Position numbers and translations under genes: made by a program
Shown: positions 37,063 through 46,321 of the stretch, one piece after another
Position numbering within the stretch: position 1 is the first letter of the stretch
How the letters are laid out: every line of letters begins with the position of its first letter
Assembly: GCF_013337045.2 (NCBI RefSeq)
Contig: NZ_CP118259.1
Location: 62,001-126,000 of the forward strand
Length of the DNA: 64,000 nt
Source of the DNA: Agrobacterium vitis
Lineage (GTDB): Bacteria > Pseudomonadota > Alphaproteobacteria > Rhizobiales > Rhizobiaceae
Reading direction: 5' to 3'
Notes under the pieces: generated by a model
Seen by the model: the letters and a program-made list of their open reading frames with translations, nothing else
What the model was told of the DNA's origin: nothing
The model's database searches: none

Positions 37063-37773
37063 ATGACATCGCAAGACACTGGTGATACTGGCATGTTTCT
37101 GGCCAAGGCGGATATTTTCACCAGCCTGACACAGGAAGAAGATAGGGCATGGTCGCAGCGCTGCACCATTGAGAGCGTTTCGGGTGGCACGATTGTCCTC
37201 GATTATGGCATCAGACCCGAAATTGTGCTCGTCGTCCTGTCTGGCGCTCTGCGTGCCACGCTGCGTGTTTCAGCCGGAAAGGAATTGTTTCTGGATATGA
37301 TCGGCCCCGGCGGCACCATGGCAGAAATGGATGCGATACGCCCTGAAGGCTATAATCTTTGTCTGATGGCCACCACCGATGCGACGCTGGTTCGAATGCC
37401 TGTGGACGTCTTCAATGACATTATCGCTCAAAAACACACGGTCTGTTTGAGCCTGCTGTCCGTCTTGGTCCAGCGCATGCACGTCCTGCATGCCAGAATA
37501 TGCGAGTTTTCTTATCTCGATGTCCGGCACCGCCTTTACACAACCTTGCTCCGATTGTCGAAACCCTGTGAGGACAAGCCTCAGCAGCGCATGATCTCTC
37601 CGGTGATCATTCATGCGGCTTTAGCCGAACATGTTGGCGCACGACGCGAAACCGTCTCACGCGAGATGTCGCGTCTGGTGCAGGATGGCGTGATCCAACG
37701 CACCCGCACTGCGATTGTCATCCGTCAACCCCATGAGCTATTGCGGCGCCTGTCGCAATTCGATTTTGCGTAA
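37063..37773 (+). CDS. Crp/Fnr-family transcriptional regulator
   Basis: Regulator of 236 residues. The cyclic-nucleotide-type sensor domain (about 25-150) includes VVLSGALRATLRVSAGKEL and IGPGGTMAEMDAIRPEGYN. The C-terminal winged helix includes LAEHVGARRETVSREMSRLV and DGVIQRTRTAIVI. There is no N-terminal Cys cluster, so it is not an iron-sulfur Fnr. The glycine-rich pocket differs from the strict Crp cAMP signature, and the ligand cannot be assigned. The ATG at 37063 follows AAGGGGACGCA. It lies ahead of the signalling cluster but is separated from it by 441 bases. Confidence 0.88.
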   Translation: MTSQDTGDTGMFLAKADIFTSLTQEEDRAWSQRCTIESVSGGTIVLDYGIRPEIVLVVLSGALRATLRVSAGKELFLDMIGPGGTMAEMDAIRPEGYNLCLMATTDATLVRMPVDVFNDIIAQKHTVCLSLLSVLVQRMHVLHARICEFSYLDVRHRLYTTLLRLSKPCEDKPQQRMISPVIIHAALAEHVGARRETVSREMSRLVQDGVIQRTRTAIVIRQPHELLRRLSQFDFA

Positions 37774-38214
37774 ATTATTATTTTTCCCAATGGTTTAGGT
37801 TGAAATTCAAGGCGACGGTCCCTCCAGGATCTTGCCAGTTGCTCTAAAACAAGAAAAACTAAAATTTTAGCTTATTGCTTTAGTCAATTTCAGTGTGCTC
37901 CTGATACAAGCAAGGGCAATCGCTGAGACTTGGAGCGCTGACTTGGTTCTGCATGATGCAGACGGCTCCCTGCAAGGTCCAGCATGGAAAATGCAATCCT
38001 GACATGATGCTGCCCGAATGCGACAGTCCGCCCGACCGTTGCGGACGTGTTGTCATCAGGTCTGCCTGAGCGCTTGCGGATATCTCATGTCTCCCGGCTT
38101 TGAGATATTACCTTGCAAATTGAGTGGGTTACAGATTTTTGTGCACGTTTGACAAAGCATACAATTCTGTAACCAAGTGATGCGGTCCAGCGACAACCCT
38201 CAACGGAGGAAACC
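37774..38214 (+). promoter_or_regulatory. 441-base leader of the receiver / molybdopterin-fold / kinase set
   Basis: The left 300 bases are AT-rich and without a recognisable gene. A partial copy of the three-hairpin repeat lies at 38056-38108 (stems TCAGG/CCTGA and ATATCTCA/TGAGATAT). The motif at 38145-38173 also occurs before the HD-GYP gene at 41411-41439 (25 of 29 bases equal). It is framed by a perfect inverted repeat GGTTACAGA (38127-38135) and TCTGTAACC (38166-38174). CGGAGGAAACC is a strong ribosome site for the next gene. Confidence 0.65.
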
Positions 38215-38616
38215 ATGAGCATTCTGATCGTTGAAGACAATGCCACCAACGCGATGATCCTGAAACATCTGGCACGCAAGGTCGCCGATGATGAAATCAT
38301 CGTGCAGGCCGATGCCAATGAGGCGCTGGTTCTGTGTCATCAAACGCTGTTCGATCTGTTGATCGTCGATCAAATTCTGCCGGGTATGAGCGGTTTGCAA
38401 TTTGTCACCATGCTCCGCCAACTCGGTCGTTATGACCAGGTGCCGATCATCATGGTCACCGCCGACAATGAGCCGGGACTGCGCCAGGCCGCCCGGCAGG
38501 TCGGCATTACCGACTTTTTGACCAAGCCGGTTGAAGCCCTGGCCTTCCGCCAGTTGATCGCCAATTATCGCGGCGGCAGCGTGGCGGGTGAAGCGCGGGG
38601 CGCTGTGGTCCGATGA
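38215..38616 (+). CDS. Single-domain response regulator (CheY-like)
   Basis: Receiver domain only, 133 residues. The acidic pair is at VEDN (residues 6-9), phospho-acceptor Asp52 is in LLIVDQILPGMSG, and the conserved Lys is in FLTKPVEAL. There is no output domain, so it acts by protein contact or as a phosphate relay or sink. Its stop overlaps the next ATG (ATGA), so it is translated with the molybdopterin-fold protein and the hybrid kinase. It is the likely partner of that kinase. Confidence 0.92.
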   Translation: MSILIVEDNATNAMILKHLARKVADDEIIVQADANEALVLCHQTLFDLLIVDQILPGMSGLQFVTMLRQLGRYDQVPIIMVTADNEPGLRQAARQVGITDFLTKPVEALAFRQLIANYRGGSVAGEARGAVVR

Positions 38617-39107
38617 AAGGATATATCCTCGCCATCGCCCTGCTTTTTGCCTTGGCACCACGCGCCGAGGCACTCGACACGCCCAAGGGCGCAGTCATCC
38701 TGACCGTCGAAGGCAAGCTTTCCCACTCTAATAGCGGAGACAAGGCACTTTTCGATCTCGCCATGCTGGACGCCTTGCCAGGACGGACCGTGACGCTAGA
38801 GACGCCCTGGACGAAAAAAGCAGCCACCTATTCCGGTCCCTTGCTGCGCGCCGTTCTGGATGCCGCCGGCGCTGGACGGGGAGCCGTGACCATACGGGCG
38901 CTCAATGACTATTCGGCAGTCATTCCCCCAGAGGATGTAAACGCGCTCAACATTATCCTTGCTACACGCATGGACGGCGAAACCATGCCGGTGCGCGACA
39001 AGGGCCCGATGATGGTGATCTACCCATTCGACGAAGACAGCAGTCTCTATACGGAAACCTATTTCGCGCGCTCAGTTTGGCAAATCAAATCGCTCGAGGT
39101 TAGGTGA
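38613..39107 (+). CDS. Exported molybdopterin-binding-fold protein lacking cysteine
   Basis: A protein of 164 residues with signal peptide MKGYILAIALLFALAPRAEA. The mature part (VILTVEGKLSHSN, LETPWTKKAATYSGPLLRAV, VTIRALNDYSAVIPPEDV, GPMMVIYPFDED) resembles the oxidoreductase molybdopterin-binding (sulfite-oxidase-like) fold in a reduced form. It contains no Cys at all, so the molybdenum-ligating Cys of true enzymes is absent. It is probably a ligand-binding or sensory protein in the periplasm. It overlaps the receiver gene before it and the hybrid kinase after it, which suggests that it feeds a signal to the kinase. Confidence 0.75.
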   Translation: MKGYILAIALLFALAPRAEALDTPKGAVILTVEGKLSHSNSGDKALFDLAMLDALPGRTVTLETPWTKKAATYSGPLLRAVLDAAGAGRGAVTIRALNDYSAVIPPEDVNALNIILATRMDGETMPVRDKGPMMVIYPFDEDSSLYTETYFARSVWQIKSLEVR

Positions 39108-41362
39108 TGCTGCTCGCTCCAGCCACGGCGCAAAAACGTCAAACGCAGCCAAAGACGACCATGATCCTGTTGATCCTGTCGGGTGTCTTGCTTCTGACAT
39201 TTCTTCTGCTGTTCAAAGATCTATCGGACCGCTATCGCCTGCTGTTTGATGACATCAGGGAAAATGCAGTCTGGTCGATCTACCAATTGGACCGGGAAGC
39301 GCGCGCCCTCGATTATGTCCTGGTGGAAGCCAGCAACCAGGGTGCCAGCGACGAGAAGACTATCGCGCAAGTGTCTATGCGCTACGATATTCTCCTGTCC
39401 CGGATCAAGTTGGTCAATGATTCCAAATTCGGTAGCTATTTCAACAGTGACACGACGATATCAGGCCATTTGCAAAGCATCGGCGACATCATTCGGAAAA
39501 TACAACCGGCTTTGGATAGAATTCAAACCGGCGTCGTGCCGGACACTCGACAGATTGAAGAGGTTAAGCGGGACCTGGATGTCTTGTGCGCGCAAACCAA
39601 CGACCTGTTGATCTACACTAATTCCTACGTTGGCAATGAGCGTTCCACCATCCGCAGCGCCATGTTCGAGATGGAAAAGACCTCGGCCATTATGCTCGGT
39701 CTGTTGATGGCATCGGTGATCTTTCTCGTCGTCACGTTGCACCGCCAGCTCAAGTCGGTCCGCGAGACCAGCCGTCGCTTGGAAACCATGACCAGGGAAC
39801 TATCGGATGCCTATGAGGCCGCCGATTCCGGCAACCGGGCCAAGTCACAGTTCATGGCGACCATGGGCCACGAAATCCGCACACCGCTCAATGCCATCCT
39901 GGGCATGGCCGAATTGCTGGAATATTCGCAGCTGCCATCCGATGCCCTGCAAAGTGTCAAGACCATCCGCTCATCCGGCGAAGCGTTGCTGGAAGTGATC
40001 AACGAGATCCTGGATTATTCCAAGATCGAGCATGGCAAGCTGGAGCTGGAAGAGCGCGCCGTCGATATCTCCAGCCTGGCGGAAAACACCATCAGCATCA
40101 TGCAGGGTCGTTCCGACGATCAGGACAACCAGTTGGTGCTGGATATTCCGGTGTCTCTCGATGCACTTTACGTACGCACCGATCCAACCCGCCTGCGCCA
40201 GGTTCTGCTTAATCTGCTCAGCAATGCCATCAAATTCACCCAGAACGGTGTCGTGACGCTGCGGCTGCGCGAATTCTATCGCGGTAGCGCGTTGATGTTG
40301 CGGTTCGAGGTGGAAGATACCGGCATCGGCATCGATGAGACGGGGCTTGCCAAATTGTTCAAGCCATTTTCGCAGGTCGATGCCAGCATCAGCCGCAAAT
40401 ATGGCGGCACCGGGCTCGGGCTGACAATCTGCAAGCAGATTGTTGAGAAGCTGGGTGGCGAACTGGGCATGAGCAGCACGGTTGGGGTTGGCAGCATATT
40501 CTGGTTCGAATTGCCGGTCATGGCAGCTGGAAAGGACGATGTCCGCCAGAATGCCCGCCACAGCAGTGCGGATCTGCCCCGCCTGAAGATCCTTCTGGTG
40601 GAGGATAACCGGGTCAACCAGCAGGTTGCCAGCCGTTTCCTGTCAAAACTCGGCCAGGATGTGGTTGTGGCTGGCGATGGCGCCCAGGCGGTCGCCCGCA
40701 CCGAGCGGGAAGTCTTCGATCTGATCCTGATGGATATGCAAATGCCGGTCATGGACGGTATCGAGGCGACCCGCCATATCATCGAGCGCGGCGGGGCTTC
40801 CGCCTTGACCCCTGTTGTTGCCATGACCGCAAATGCTTCTGACGATGATCGCCGTCGGTGCCGCGCTGCCGGCATGGTGGGATTTGAATCCAAACCCGTG
40901 ACCATGAACCGCCTGCGCGACCTCATTCTCAGCTTTGCACCGGTGGAACGTGAGCAGGCCTCGGCTGACGGGCCGGTTGAGACCAAGCCTCAGCAAGACA
41001 GTGTGTTTGACCATAGCCCACTGACGCTGCAACAGCATCTTGACGAGATGAACGGGCTTGATGAAGCGCGCCACGACGAACTGGTCGAAGCTCTAGGGGA
41101 AGAGGTCTATCAGGAGTTGATTGAATCATTCTTTGACGACGCCGCCCAGCTGCTAGGCGAATTGCACAATGCCATGGCCCAGCGCAATCCCCGCGAAATT
41201 GATCGCGTGCTTCACACAATTAAGGGCGCGGCCGTTAATGTCGGATTGAACGATATTGCTGGTTTTGCCCATGCGTTGAGAGTTCAGCAGCCAACGCCGG
41301 ACGCTGTTCACAGGTTGACGCAAGAGGTCGATTCGATGAAGCTTAAACTGGTGGGAGCATGA
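39104..41362 (+). CDS. Hybrid sensor histidine kinase with receiver and Hpt domains
   Basis: Membrane kinase of 752 residues. Helix 1 (about 21-37) and helix 2 (about 195-213) enclose a 155-residue periplasmic sensor region of mostly helical character. The HisKA box has His256 in MGHEIRTPLNAILGMAE. The ATPase domain has LLNLLSNAIKFT, DTGIGID and GTGLGLTICKQIV. The receiver domain (about 490-610) has its Asp in LILMDMQMPVMDG. The C-terminal Hpt domain has its His in HTIKGAAVNVG. It is a full multistep relay in one chain. Start is GTG 39104 or ATG 39107, coupled to the upstream gene. Confidence 0.93.
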   Translation: MMLLAPATAQKRQTQPKTTMILLILSGVLLLTFLLLFKDLSDRYRLLFDDIRENAVWSIYQLDREARALDYVLVEASNQGASDEKTIAQVSMRYDILLSRIKLVNDSKFGSYFNSDTTISGHLQSIGDIIRKIQPALDRIQTGVVPDTRQIEEVKRDLDVLCAQTNDLLIYTNSYVGNERSTIRSAMFEMEKTSAIMLGLLMASVIFLVVTLHRQLKSVRETSRRLETMTRELSDAYEAADSGNRAKSQFMATMGHEIRTPLNAILGMAELLEYSQLPSDALQSVKTIRSSGEALLEVINEILDYSKIEHGKLELEERAVDISSLAENTISIMQGRSDDQDNQLVLDIPVSLDALYVRTDPTRLRQVLLNLLSNAIKFTQNGVVTLRLREFYRGSALMLRFEVEDTGIGIDETGLAKLFKPFSQVDASISRKYGGTGLGLTICKQIVEKLGGELGMSSTVGVGSIFWFELPVMAAGKDDVRQNARHSSADLPRLKILLVEDNRVNQQVASRFLSKLGQDVVVAGDGAQAVARTEREVFDLILMDMQMPVMDGIEATRHIIERGGASALTPVVAMTANASDDDRRRCRAAGMVGFESKPVTMNRLRDLILSFAPVEREQASADGPVETKPQQDSVFDHSPLTLQQHLDEMNGLDEARHDELVEALGEEVYQELIESFFDDAAQLLGELHNAMAQRNPREIDRVLHTIKGAAVNVGLNDIAGFAHALRVQQPTPDAVHRLTQEVDSMKLKLVGA

Positions 41363-41410
41363 AACGACGTGATACTCTACAGCAAAGTCGATATGCTGAA
41401 TACCTTATAT

Positions 41411-41439
41411 ACGTTTGATAAAACATACGATGCTGTAAC
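41411..41439 (+). promoter_or_regulatory. Shared 29-base motif before the HD-GYP gene
   Basis: Matches 38145-38173 at 25 of 29 positions, beginning ACGTTTGA and ending CTGTAAC. A 7-base inverted repeat, TACAGCA (41378-41384) and TGCTGTA (41431-41437), also frames it. It lies about 90 bases before the start codon and is a likely regulator-binding or promoter element common to both transcription units. Confidence 0.65.
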
Positions 41440-41528
41440 GCCCCGAGAGAATGCTTGGGGAAACGTACGGGGCGCATTGAACCCCGCGGACAATTGAAAC
41501 AAGTGGCCTGACGGTCGCGGAGGCTATA

Positions 41529-42617
41529 ATGCGTATATTGCTGGTTGATGATAACAATACCAATTTGAAACTGCTGACGCGCCTGGTCAAGAAAATCGAC
41601 CATTGCGAGCCCGTGGCCTTTTCAACCCCGGAAGAGGTGCTCTCCGCGCTGCCGGAGCTGGATTTCGATATTGCCATCATCGATTACCAGATGCCGGTCT
41701 ATAACGGCGTCGAGCTTTACACAGAGATTGTCCGTTTCGAGAAATATGCCCAGGTGCCGGTCGTGTTCATCACCGCCGACAAGGATATGACAACGCGCAT
41801 GGCGGCGTTGAATGCCGGGGCTATCGACTTCCTGACCAAGCCGGTCAACCCGATCGAATTCCAGGCCCGCATCCACAATATCGTCAGTCTGTCGATTGCC
41901 CGTCGCCAACTGGCCGACCAGGCCGAATGGCTGCGGCGCGAAGTGGACAGGGCTGTGGGCGAGCTGCGGCAGCGCGAACAGGAAATCATTGAGCGCCTGA
42001 CGTTGGCAGCGGGCTACAAGGACCCGGATACATCCCGTCACACACTGCGGGTTGCCGCCTATGCGCAGGCCATCGCCCGCGAAATGGGATTACCGGAACA
42101 GTTCTGCACCGATCTGAAGCTGGCAGCGCCGATGCATGATATCGGCAAGGTCGCCATGCCTGATACGGTTTTGCTCAAGCAGGGCCGGTTGACCGAATCC
42201 GAATATCGCCAGATGCAGTCTCATGCCCAGATCGGCAGCGACATTCTCGCCCAATCGCATTCTTCGCTGCTCCAGCTTGCCGCTGAAATCGCCGCCAGCC
42301 ACCATGAACGCTGGGATGGGCAAGGCTATCCCAATCGCCTGGTAGGCGACGCCATTCCCCTGTCCGGCCGGATCGTTTGTATTGCCGACAATTTCGACGC
42401 CCTGACCACCGAGCGCCCCTATAAGCCTGCCTGGTCCTATGAACGGACTGTGGAACATGTGCTGGCGCGGGCTGGAAGTCAGTTTGATCCGGCTTGCGTT
42501 GCCGCATTCGAACGGGCGCTACCGGCAATCCGCGAGATCATTGAGACGGACCAGCGTGAACAGGCCGAGGAAGCGGCCAGAAAGGCCGCTGCCCCGCCAT
42601 TGGACAAAATCGCCTGA
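41529..42617 (+). CDS. Response regulator with HD-GYP domain (cyclic-di-GMP phosphodiesterase)
   Basis: Receiver domain (1-120) with Asp52 in IAIIDYQMPVYNG and FLTKPVNPIEF. A short coiled linker follows, then an HD-GYP domain. Catalytic motifs are complete: HDIGKVAMPD, SHHERWDGQGYPNRL (the GYP motif) and RIVCIADNFDALTTERPYKP. At 362 residues it should break down cyclic di-GMP when phosphorylated. It has its own leader with the shared 29-base motif and lies 166 bases after the hybrid kinase, its likely phosphodonor. The ribosome site is CGGAGG. Confidence 0.93.
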   Translation: MRILLVDDNNTNLKLLTRLVKKIDHCEPVAFSTPEEVLSALPELDFDIAIIDYQMPVYNGVELYTEIVRFEKYAQVPVVFITADKDMTTRMAALNAGAIDFLTKPVNPIEFQARIHNIVSLSIARRQLADQAEWLRREVDRAVGELRQREQEIIERLTLAAGYKDPDTSRHTLRVAAYAQAIAREMGLPEQFCTDLKLAAPMHDIGKVAMPDTVLLKQGRLTESEYRQMQSHAQIGSDILAQSHSSLLQLAAEIAASHHERWDGQGYPNRLVGDAIPLSGRIVCIADNFDALTTERPYKPAWSYERTVEHVLARAGSQFDPACVAAFERALPAIREIIETDQREQAEEAARKAAAPPLDKIA

Positions 42618-42725
42618 CGGCATTGCCGCGCTTGCCTCCAACGCTGAACATGGTATTTCCAGCACAGATATAGGGCGCAAGCAGTTTGCAGCGCCGCCAA
42701 GCCTGATACTCGCCGGAGATCTGCC

Positions 42726-43778
42726 ATGCGCTCGCTTACCATTCGCCGCCCTGATGACTGGCACCTGCATCTCCGCGACGGCGCCATGCTGGAAGGTGTG
42801 ATCGGCGATACCAGCCGCCACTTTGCCCGCGCCATCATCATGCCCAACCTTGTGCCACCGGTGGTGACGACAGCGGATGCAGAGGCTTATCGGCAGCGTA
42901 TTCTGGCTGCCGTGCCGAAAGGCGATCGCTTCGAGCCGCTGATGACCCTTTACCTGACCGAGCAGACCAGCCCTGATGATGTCGAGGAGGGCAAGACAAC
43001 CGGACTGATCACGGCGGTGAAGCTCTATCCGGCTGGCGCCACCACCAATTCGCATGGCGGGGTGCGCGATCTCGACAAGGCGATGCCAGTTCTGGAGCGG
43101 ATGGCGAAAATCGGATTGCCGCTCTGTGTGCATGGTGAGGTCACGACGCCGGAGGTGGATATTTTCGATCGTGAGGCGGTATTTATCGACACCGTGCTTG
43201 ATCCGCTACGCCGCCGTCTGCCCGAGTTGAAGGTGACGATGGAGCATGTCACCACATCCGACGGGATCGACTATATCCTCAGTGCCGATAGCAATCTGGC
43301 TGGTTCGATTACCACCCATCACCTGATCATCAACCGCAATGCTATTCTGGTTGGTGGCATCAGGCCGCATTATTATTGCCTGCCGGTTGCCAAGCGCGAA
43401 AGCCATCGCCTTGCCTTGCGCCGCGCAGCGACCTCCGCTGATGGCCGGTTTTTCCTTGGTACGGATTCGGCCCCGCATGTCGATCCCTTGAAGGAATGCG
43501 GCTGCGGCTGCGCGGGCATTTATACATCCATCAACACGATGAGCTGCCTTGCCCATGTGTTTGAGGAGGACGAGGCCCTCGACCGGCTGGAAGCCTTTGC
43601 CTCGCTCAACGGTCCGGCCTGGTATGGGCTTGCACCAAACGACGAGACAATAACCCTGGTCAGACGTGACGCACCTGTCGCCTTTCCGGCGAAGATCGAA
43701 ACGGGTGCTGGACCGGTCACCGTTTTCGACCCGATGTTTCCAATCCATTGGGACGTCGAGGCGGCAATACAGGCTTGA
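42726..43778 (+). CDS. pyrC: Dihydroorotase
   Basis: Zinc enzyme of pyrimidine synthesis that closes carbamoyl aspartate to dihydroorotate. It is of the E. coli PyrC type: [16 protein letters not shown] holds the metal-binding Hx[14 protein letters not shown] holds the carboxylated Lys, and [16 protein letters not shown] and FLGTDSAPH give the remaining His and Asp ligands. At 350 residues it is full length. It starts about 110 bases after the HD-GYP gene. pyrE lies 1.8 kb further on with the diguanylate cyclase in between. Confidence 0.97.
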   Translation: MRSLTIRRPDDWHLHLRDGAMLEGVIGDTSRHFARAIIMPNLVPPVVTTADAEAYRQRILAAVPKGDRFEPLMTLYLTEQTSPDDVEEGKTTGLITAVKLYPAGATTNSHGGVRDLDKAMPVLERMAKIGLPLCVHGEVTTPEVDIFDREAVFIDTVLDPLRRRLPELKVTMEHVTTSDGIDYILSADSNLAGSITTHHLIINRNAILVGGIRPHYYCLPVAKRESHRLALRRAATSADGRFFLGTDSAPHVDPLKECGCGCAGIYTSINTMSCLAHVFEEDEALDRLEAFASLNGPAWYGLAPNDETITLVRRDAPVAFPAKIETGAGPVTVFDPMFPIHWDVEAAIQA

Positions 43779-44089
43779 CCCGATGCGGATCATCCATCAA
43801 GTTGACGGTTATGATGGAGTAAGGAAAACTGAAATTTATCCTCCGCGACGCTTTTAAGGCGAATATTGCCGTAAAAACCTATTCCTGGACTGGGTCCGGG
43901 CAGAAACGCGATCTGGGTATTTGATTGGTTTTCTGCTGTATGTCTCTCGAAATTGCGCAGTGGTTTCGGGAAAAAGGCATGTGAAAGCAAAGTCTTGTAG
44001 CATGTCAGGTGATCTCTCATCACGCGATATGCTACAGGGGGCGCCGGGTTCCACCTTATCCCCTCATACTCACGCGTTTCAGGGCAGAC
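43779..44089. other. Intergenic region before the diguanylate cyclase, 311 bases
   Basis: The main feature is a compound palindrome at 43996-44036, with outer arms TGTAGCAT / ATGCTACA and an inner stem GTGAT / ATCAC. No gene is apparent. Confidence 0.5.
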
Positions 44090-45265
44090 ATGATGGTGGA
44101 TTTCAGTTCTTTACTTCTCGCCCTGGGCGTTTCCACACTGTGTCTTCTTTTCACCTTTCTGGGAACGTGGATGGCCCGGCGGGAAAACTCTTTCCTGCTC
44201 AGCTGGGTTATCGGACTTGCCCTCACCATGTTGGGAATTCTTGCCTACGGCCTTTTCACCTTGACCCCTTCACGAGGCCTGGGCGCGCTCGCCATGTCCT
44301 CGATCATCACCGGTTTCTTCATCCTTTATGCCGCCGCCCGGCAGTTTCGCGCAGGGAATATACCCTTCAAGACGCTGATCGGTGTCTCCTGCATTGCCGT
44401 CATCATGCTGAGTGCGGCCTTCCTATCGGGATATGGCGGCATCGGCTTTATCCTGTTCAACACCGGCACCGCCATCGTGATGTTGGCAATTGCCCATCAA
44501 TACTGGCTTGGACGGGCGGAATCGCCCGGCGTACTTTCTGGCATGGCCGTGCTTTATGGCGCCACCAGCCTCTCTTTTCTCGCCTGCGCACTGGCTTTGA
44601 TCCAGCGTGGCGAGTGGCAACTGGCGGTAGCGCCGACCGGCTGGACGGAAGACATCAATATTGCGGTCTGCATTGCTGGCATGAGCGGCATCGGCGCTTT
44701 GTCTCTCACCTTGCATCAGGCCCGGATCACAGCCCGGCACCGGCTGGAGGCAATGACCGATGCATTGACAGGTCTTTGCAATCGTCGGGCGCTGTTCAAT
44801 GCACATGGCACCAAAACCTTCCGCGAGGATATGGCGATGCTGGTCTTCGACATCGATCGTTTCAAAACGATCAATGACCGCTATGGGCATGCTGTGGGCG
44901 ATGAGGTGATCCGTAATATTGCTGCGGAGCTGAAAGCAGCCATTGGTCTTTCCAGCGTCACCCGCCTGGGAGGCGAAGAATTTGCGGCCGTGCTGGAAAA
45001 TGCTGCGCCAGGGCGGGCCGAATGGATCGGAGAGCGGATCCGGCGCCAGCTTCAGGATCGGGAAGTCGTGGTGAATGAGGACAGTTTCTTTGCAACGACC
45101 AGTGTCGGCATTGCCTATGGCACGGCATCCGGCCTGACCTTCGATGAGATTCTCAACCTGGCGGACAATGCGCTTTACAATGCCAAACGGCTCGGTCGCA
45201 ACCGGGTGGAAACGGCAGTGGCGACCTGGGACAGTGGCCGATCGGTGGAAGCCGACAGCGCCTAG
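44090..45265 (+). CDS. Membrane diguanylate cyclase (GGDEF)
   Basis: Makes cyclic di-GMP. The N-terminal half has about seven membrane segments, from SSLLLALGVSTLCLLFTFLG through INIAVCIAGMSGIGALSLTL. The C-terminal GGDEF domain starts DALTGLCNRRALF, with VFDIDRFKTINDRYGHAVGD for substrate and metal, and the active loop RLGGEEFAAVL. The RxxD product-inhibition site expected nine residues before GGEEF is missing (it reads IGLS). I place the start at 44090; an in-frame ATG at 44009 lies within the palindrome region. The signal sensed by the membrane part is unknown. Confidence 0.9.
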   Translation: MMVDFSSLLLALGVSTLCLLFTFLGTWMARRENSFLLSWVIGLALTMLGILAYGLFTLTPSRGLGALAMSSIITGFFILYAAARQFRAGNIPFKTLIGVSCIAVIMLSAAFLSGYGGIGFILFNTGTAIVMLAIAHQYWLGRAESPGVLSGMAVLYGATSLSFLACALALIQRGEWQLAVAPTGWTEDINIAVCIAGMSGIGALSLTLHQARITARHRLEAMTDALTGLCNRRALFNAHGTKTFREDMAMLVFDIDRFKTINDRYGHAVGDEVIRNIAAELKAAIGLSSVTRLGGEEFAAVLENAAPGRAEWIGERIRRQLQDREVVVNEDSFFATTSVGIAYGTASGLTFDEILNLADNALYNAKRLGRNRVETAVATWDSGRSVEADSA

Positions 45266-45267
45266 AG

Positions 45268-45313
45268 ATTGTCAGGGAAAAGTGATCGCCGGTTTTCCCG
45301 AAATGACAAAATG
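45268..45313. repeat. Palindromic repeat, family 2, copy B
   Basis: ATTGTCAGGGAAAAG, a loop, then TTTTCCCGAAATGACAAAATG, beginning two bases after the cyclase stop codon. It matches copy A at 31466-31508 in both arms. The paired arms would form a stable hairpin at the end of the mRNA. Confidence 0.65.
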
Positions 45314-45533
45314 CCGCCGAAAACAAAGGGTGGTTCGGTCCCTAAATCATACGCGCTTATCCCCGGATATATCCTCTGGCCTGCCTTCCAGCTTCCTGCT
45401 ATGGGCATGGATGCGTTAAAGCCGCGCGGTCAAAGGCAAGGACATGTCTACCCCGCCGCAGCCTCGCCATGTGATTGCCGGAGCGACTGCGGTCATCCCG
45501 GCTGAGCCATTTGCGCAGAAGACAGGAGCACCG

Positions 45534-46226
45534 ATGACCCAGACTTCCTTTTCCGATCCGGCCGTCATGGCGGAGCTGCTGGCAAAAATGCTCTGGGAAA
45601 TCAAGGCGGTGCATTTCAATGCTGCGGAGCCTTACAAGCTGGCTTCCGGCATGCGCAGCCCTGTCTATATCGATTGCCGCAAGCTTCTCTCCTATCCGCG
45701 TGTCCGTTCTGCCGTGATGGATTTTGCTGTCGCCACGCTCTTGCGCAATGCCGGTTTCGAGCAATTCGACTGCATTGCCGGCGGCGAAACCGCTGGCATT
45801 CCGTTTGCCGCTCTGCTGGCCGATCGCCTGGCGCTGCCAATGATCTATGTGCGCAAGCAGCCCAAGGGCCACGGTCGCAACGCCCAGATCGAGGGCCATA
45901 TGCCTGACGGTGCCCGCGTGCTTGTCATTGAAGACCTGACGACGGCAGGCGGCAGCATGTTTACCTTTATCGATGCGGTGCGGGCCGCAGGTGGTGTGGT
46001 GGATCACGGCATCGCTTTGTTCTTCTACGGCATCTTCCCGGAAGCTCATCAGCGTTTCGAAAACGGCAACGTCAAACTTCATTATATCGCCACCTGGCGC
46101 AATGTCCTGGCCGTGGCCCGCGACCAGAAGTTGTTTGATGACAAAACCTTGTCGGAAGTGGAAGCGTTCCTGGATGCGCCGCTACAATGGTCCGGTCGTA
46201 ATGGCGGGGTCAGCGCGCTGGGCTGA
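45534..46226 (+). CDS. pyrE: Orotate phosphoribosyltransferase
   Basis: Pyrimidine synthesis: joins orotate to PRPP. The PRPP-binding motif is [20 protein letters not shown]. The catalytic Lys/Arg region is [17 protein letters not shown], and [20 protein letters not shown] precedes it. It has 230 residues from the ATG at 45534, with AGGAGCA as ribosome site. The in-frame ATG at 45444 would add 30 residues without family match. Confidence 0.95.
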   Translation: MTQTSFSDPAVMAELLAKMLWEIKAVHFNAAEPYKLASGMRSPVYIDCRKLLSYPRVRSAVMDFAVATLLRNAGFEQFDCIAGGETAGIPFAALLADRLALPMIYVRKQPKGHGRNAQIEGHMPDGARVLVIEDLTTAGGSMFTFIDAVRAAGGVVDHGIALFFYGIFPEAHQRFENGNVKLHYIATWRNVLAVARDQKLFDDKTLSEVEAFLDAPLQWSGRNGGVSALG

Positions 46227-46321
46227 ACCAGTGGTGAAGATTTGCCGACAAGGCTGGCATTTCTTCAGTTTCTGCCTTAAATCGATTGAAGTTTATCCGA
46301 AAGCCCGTTTGGGAGGCCAGA

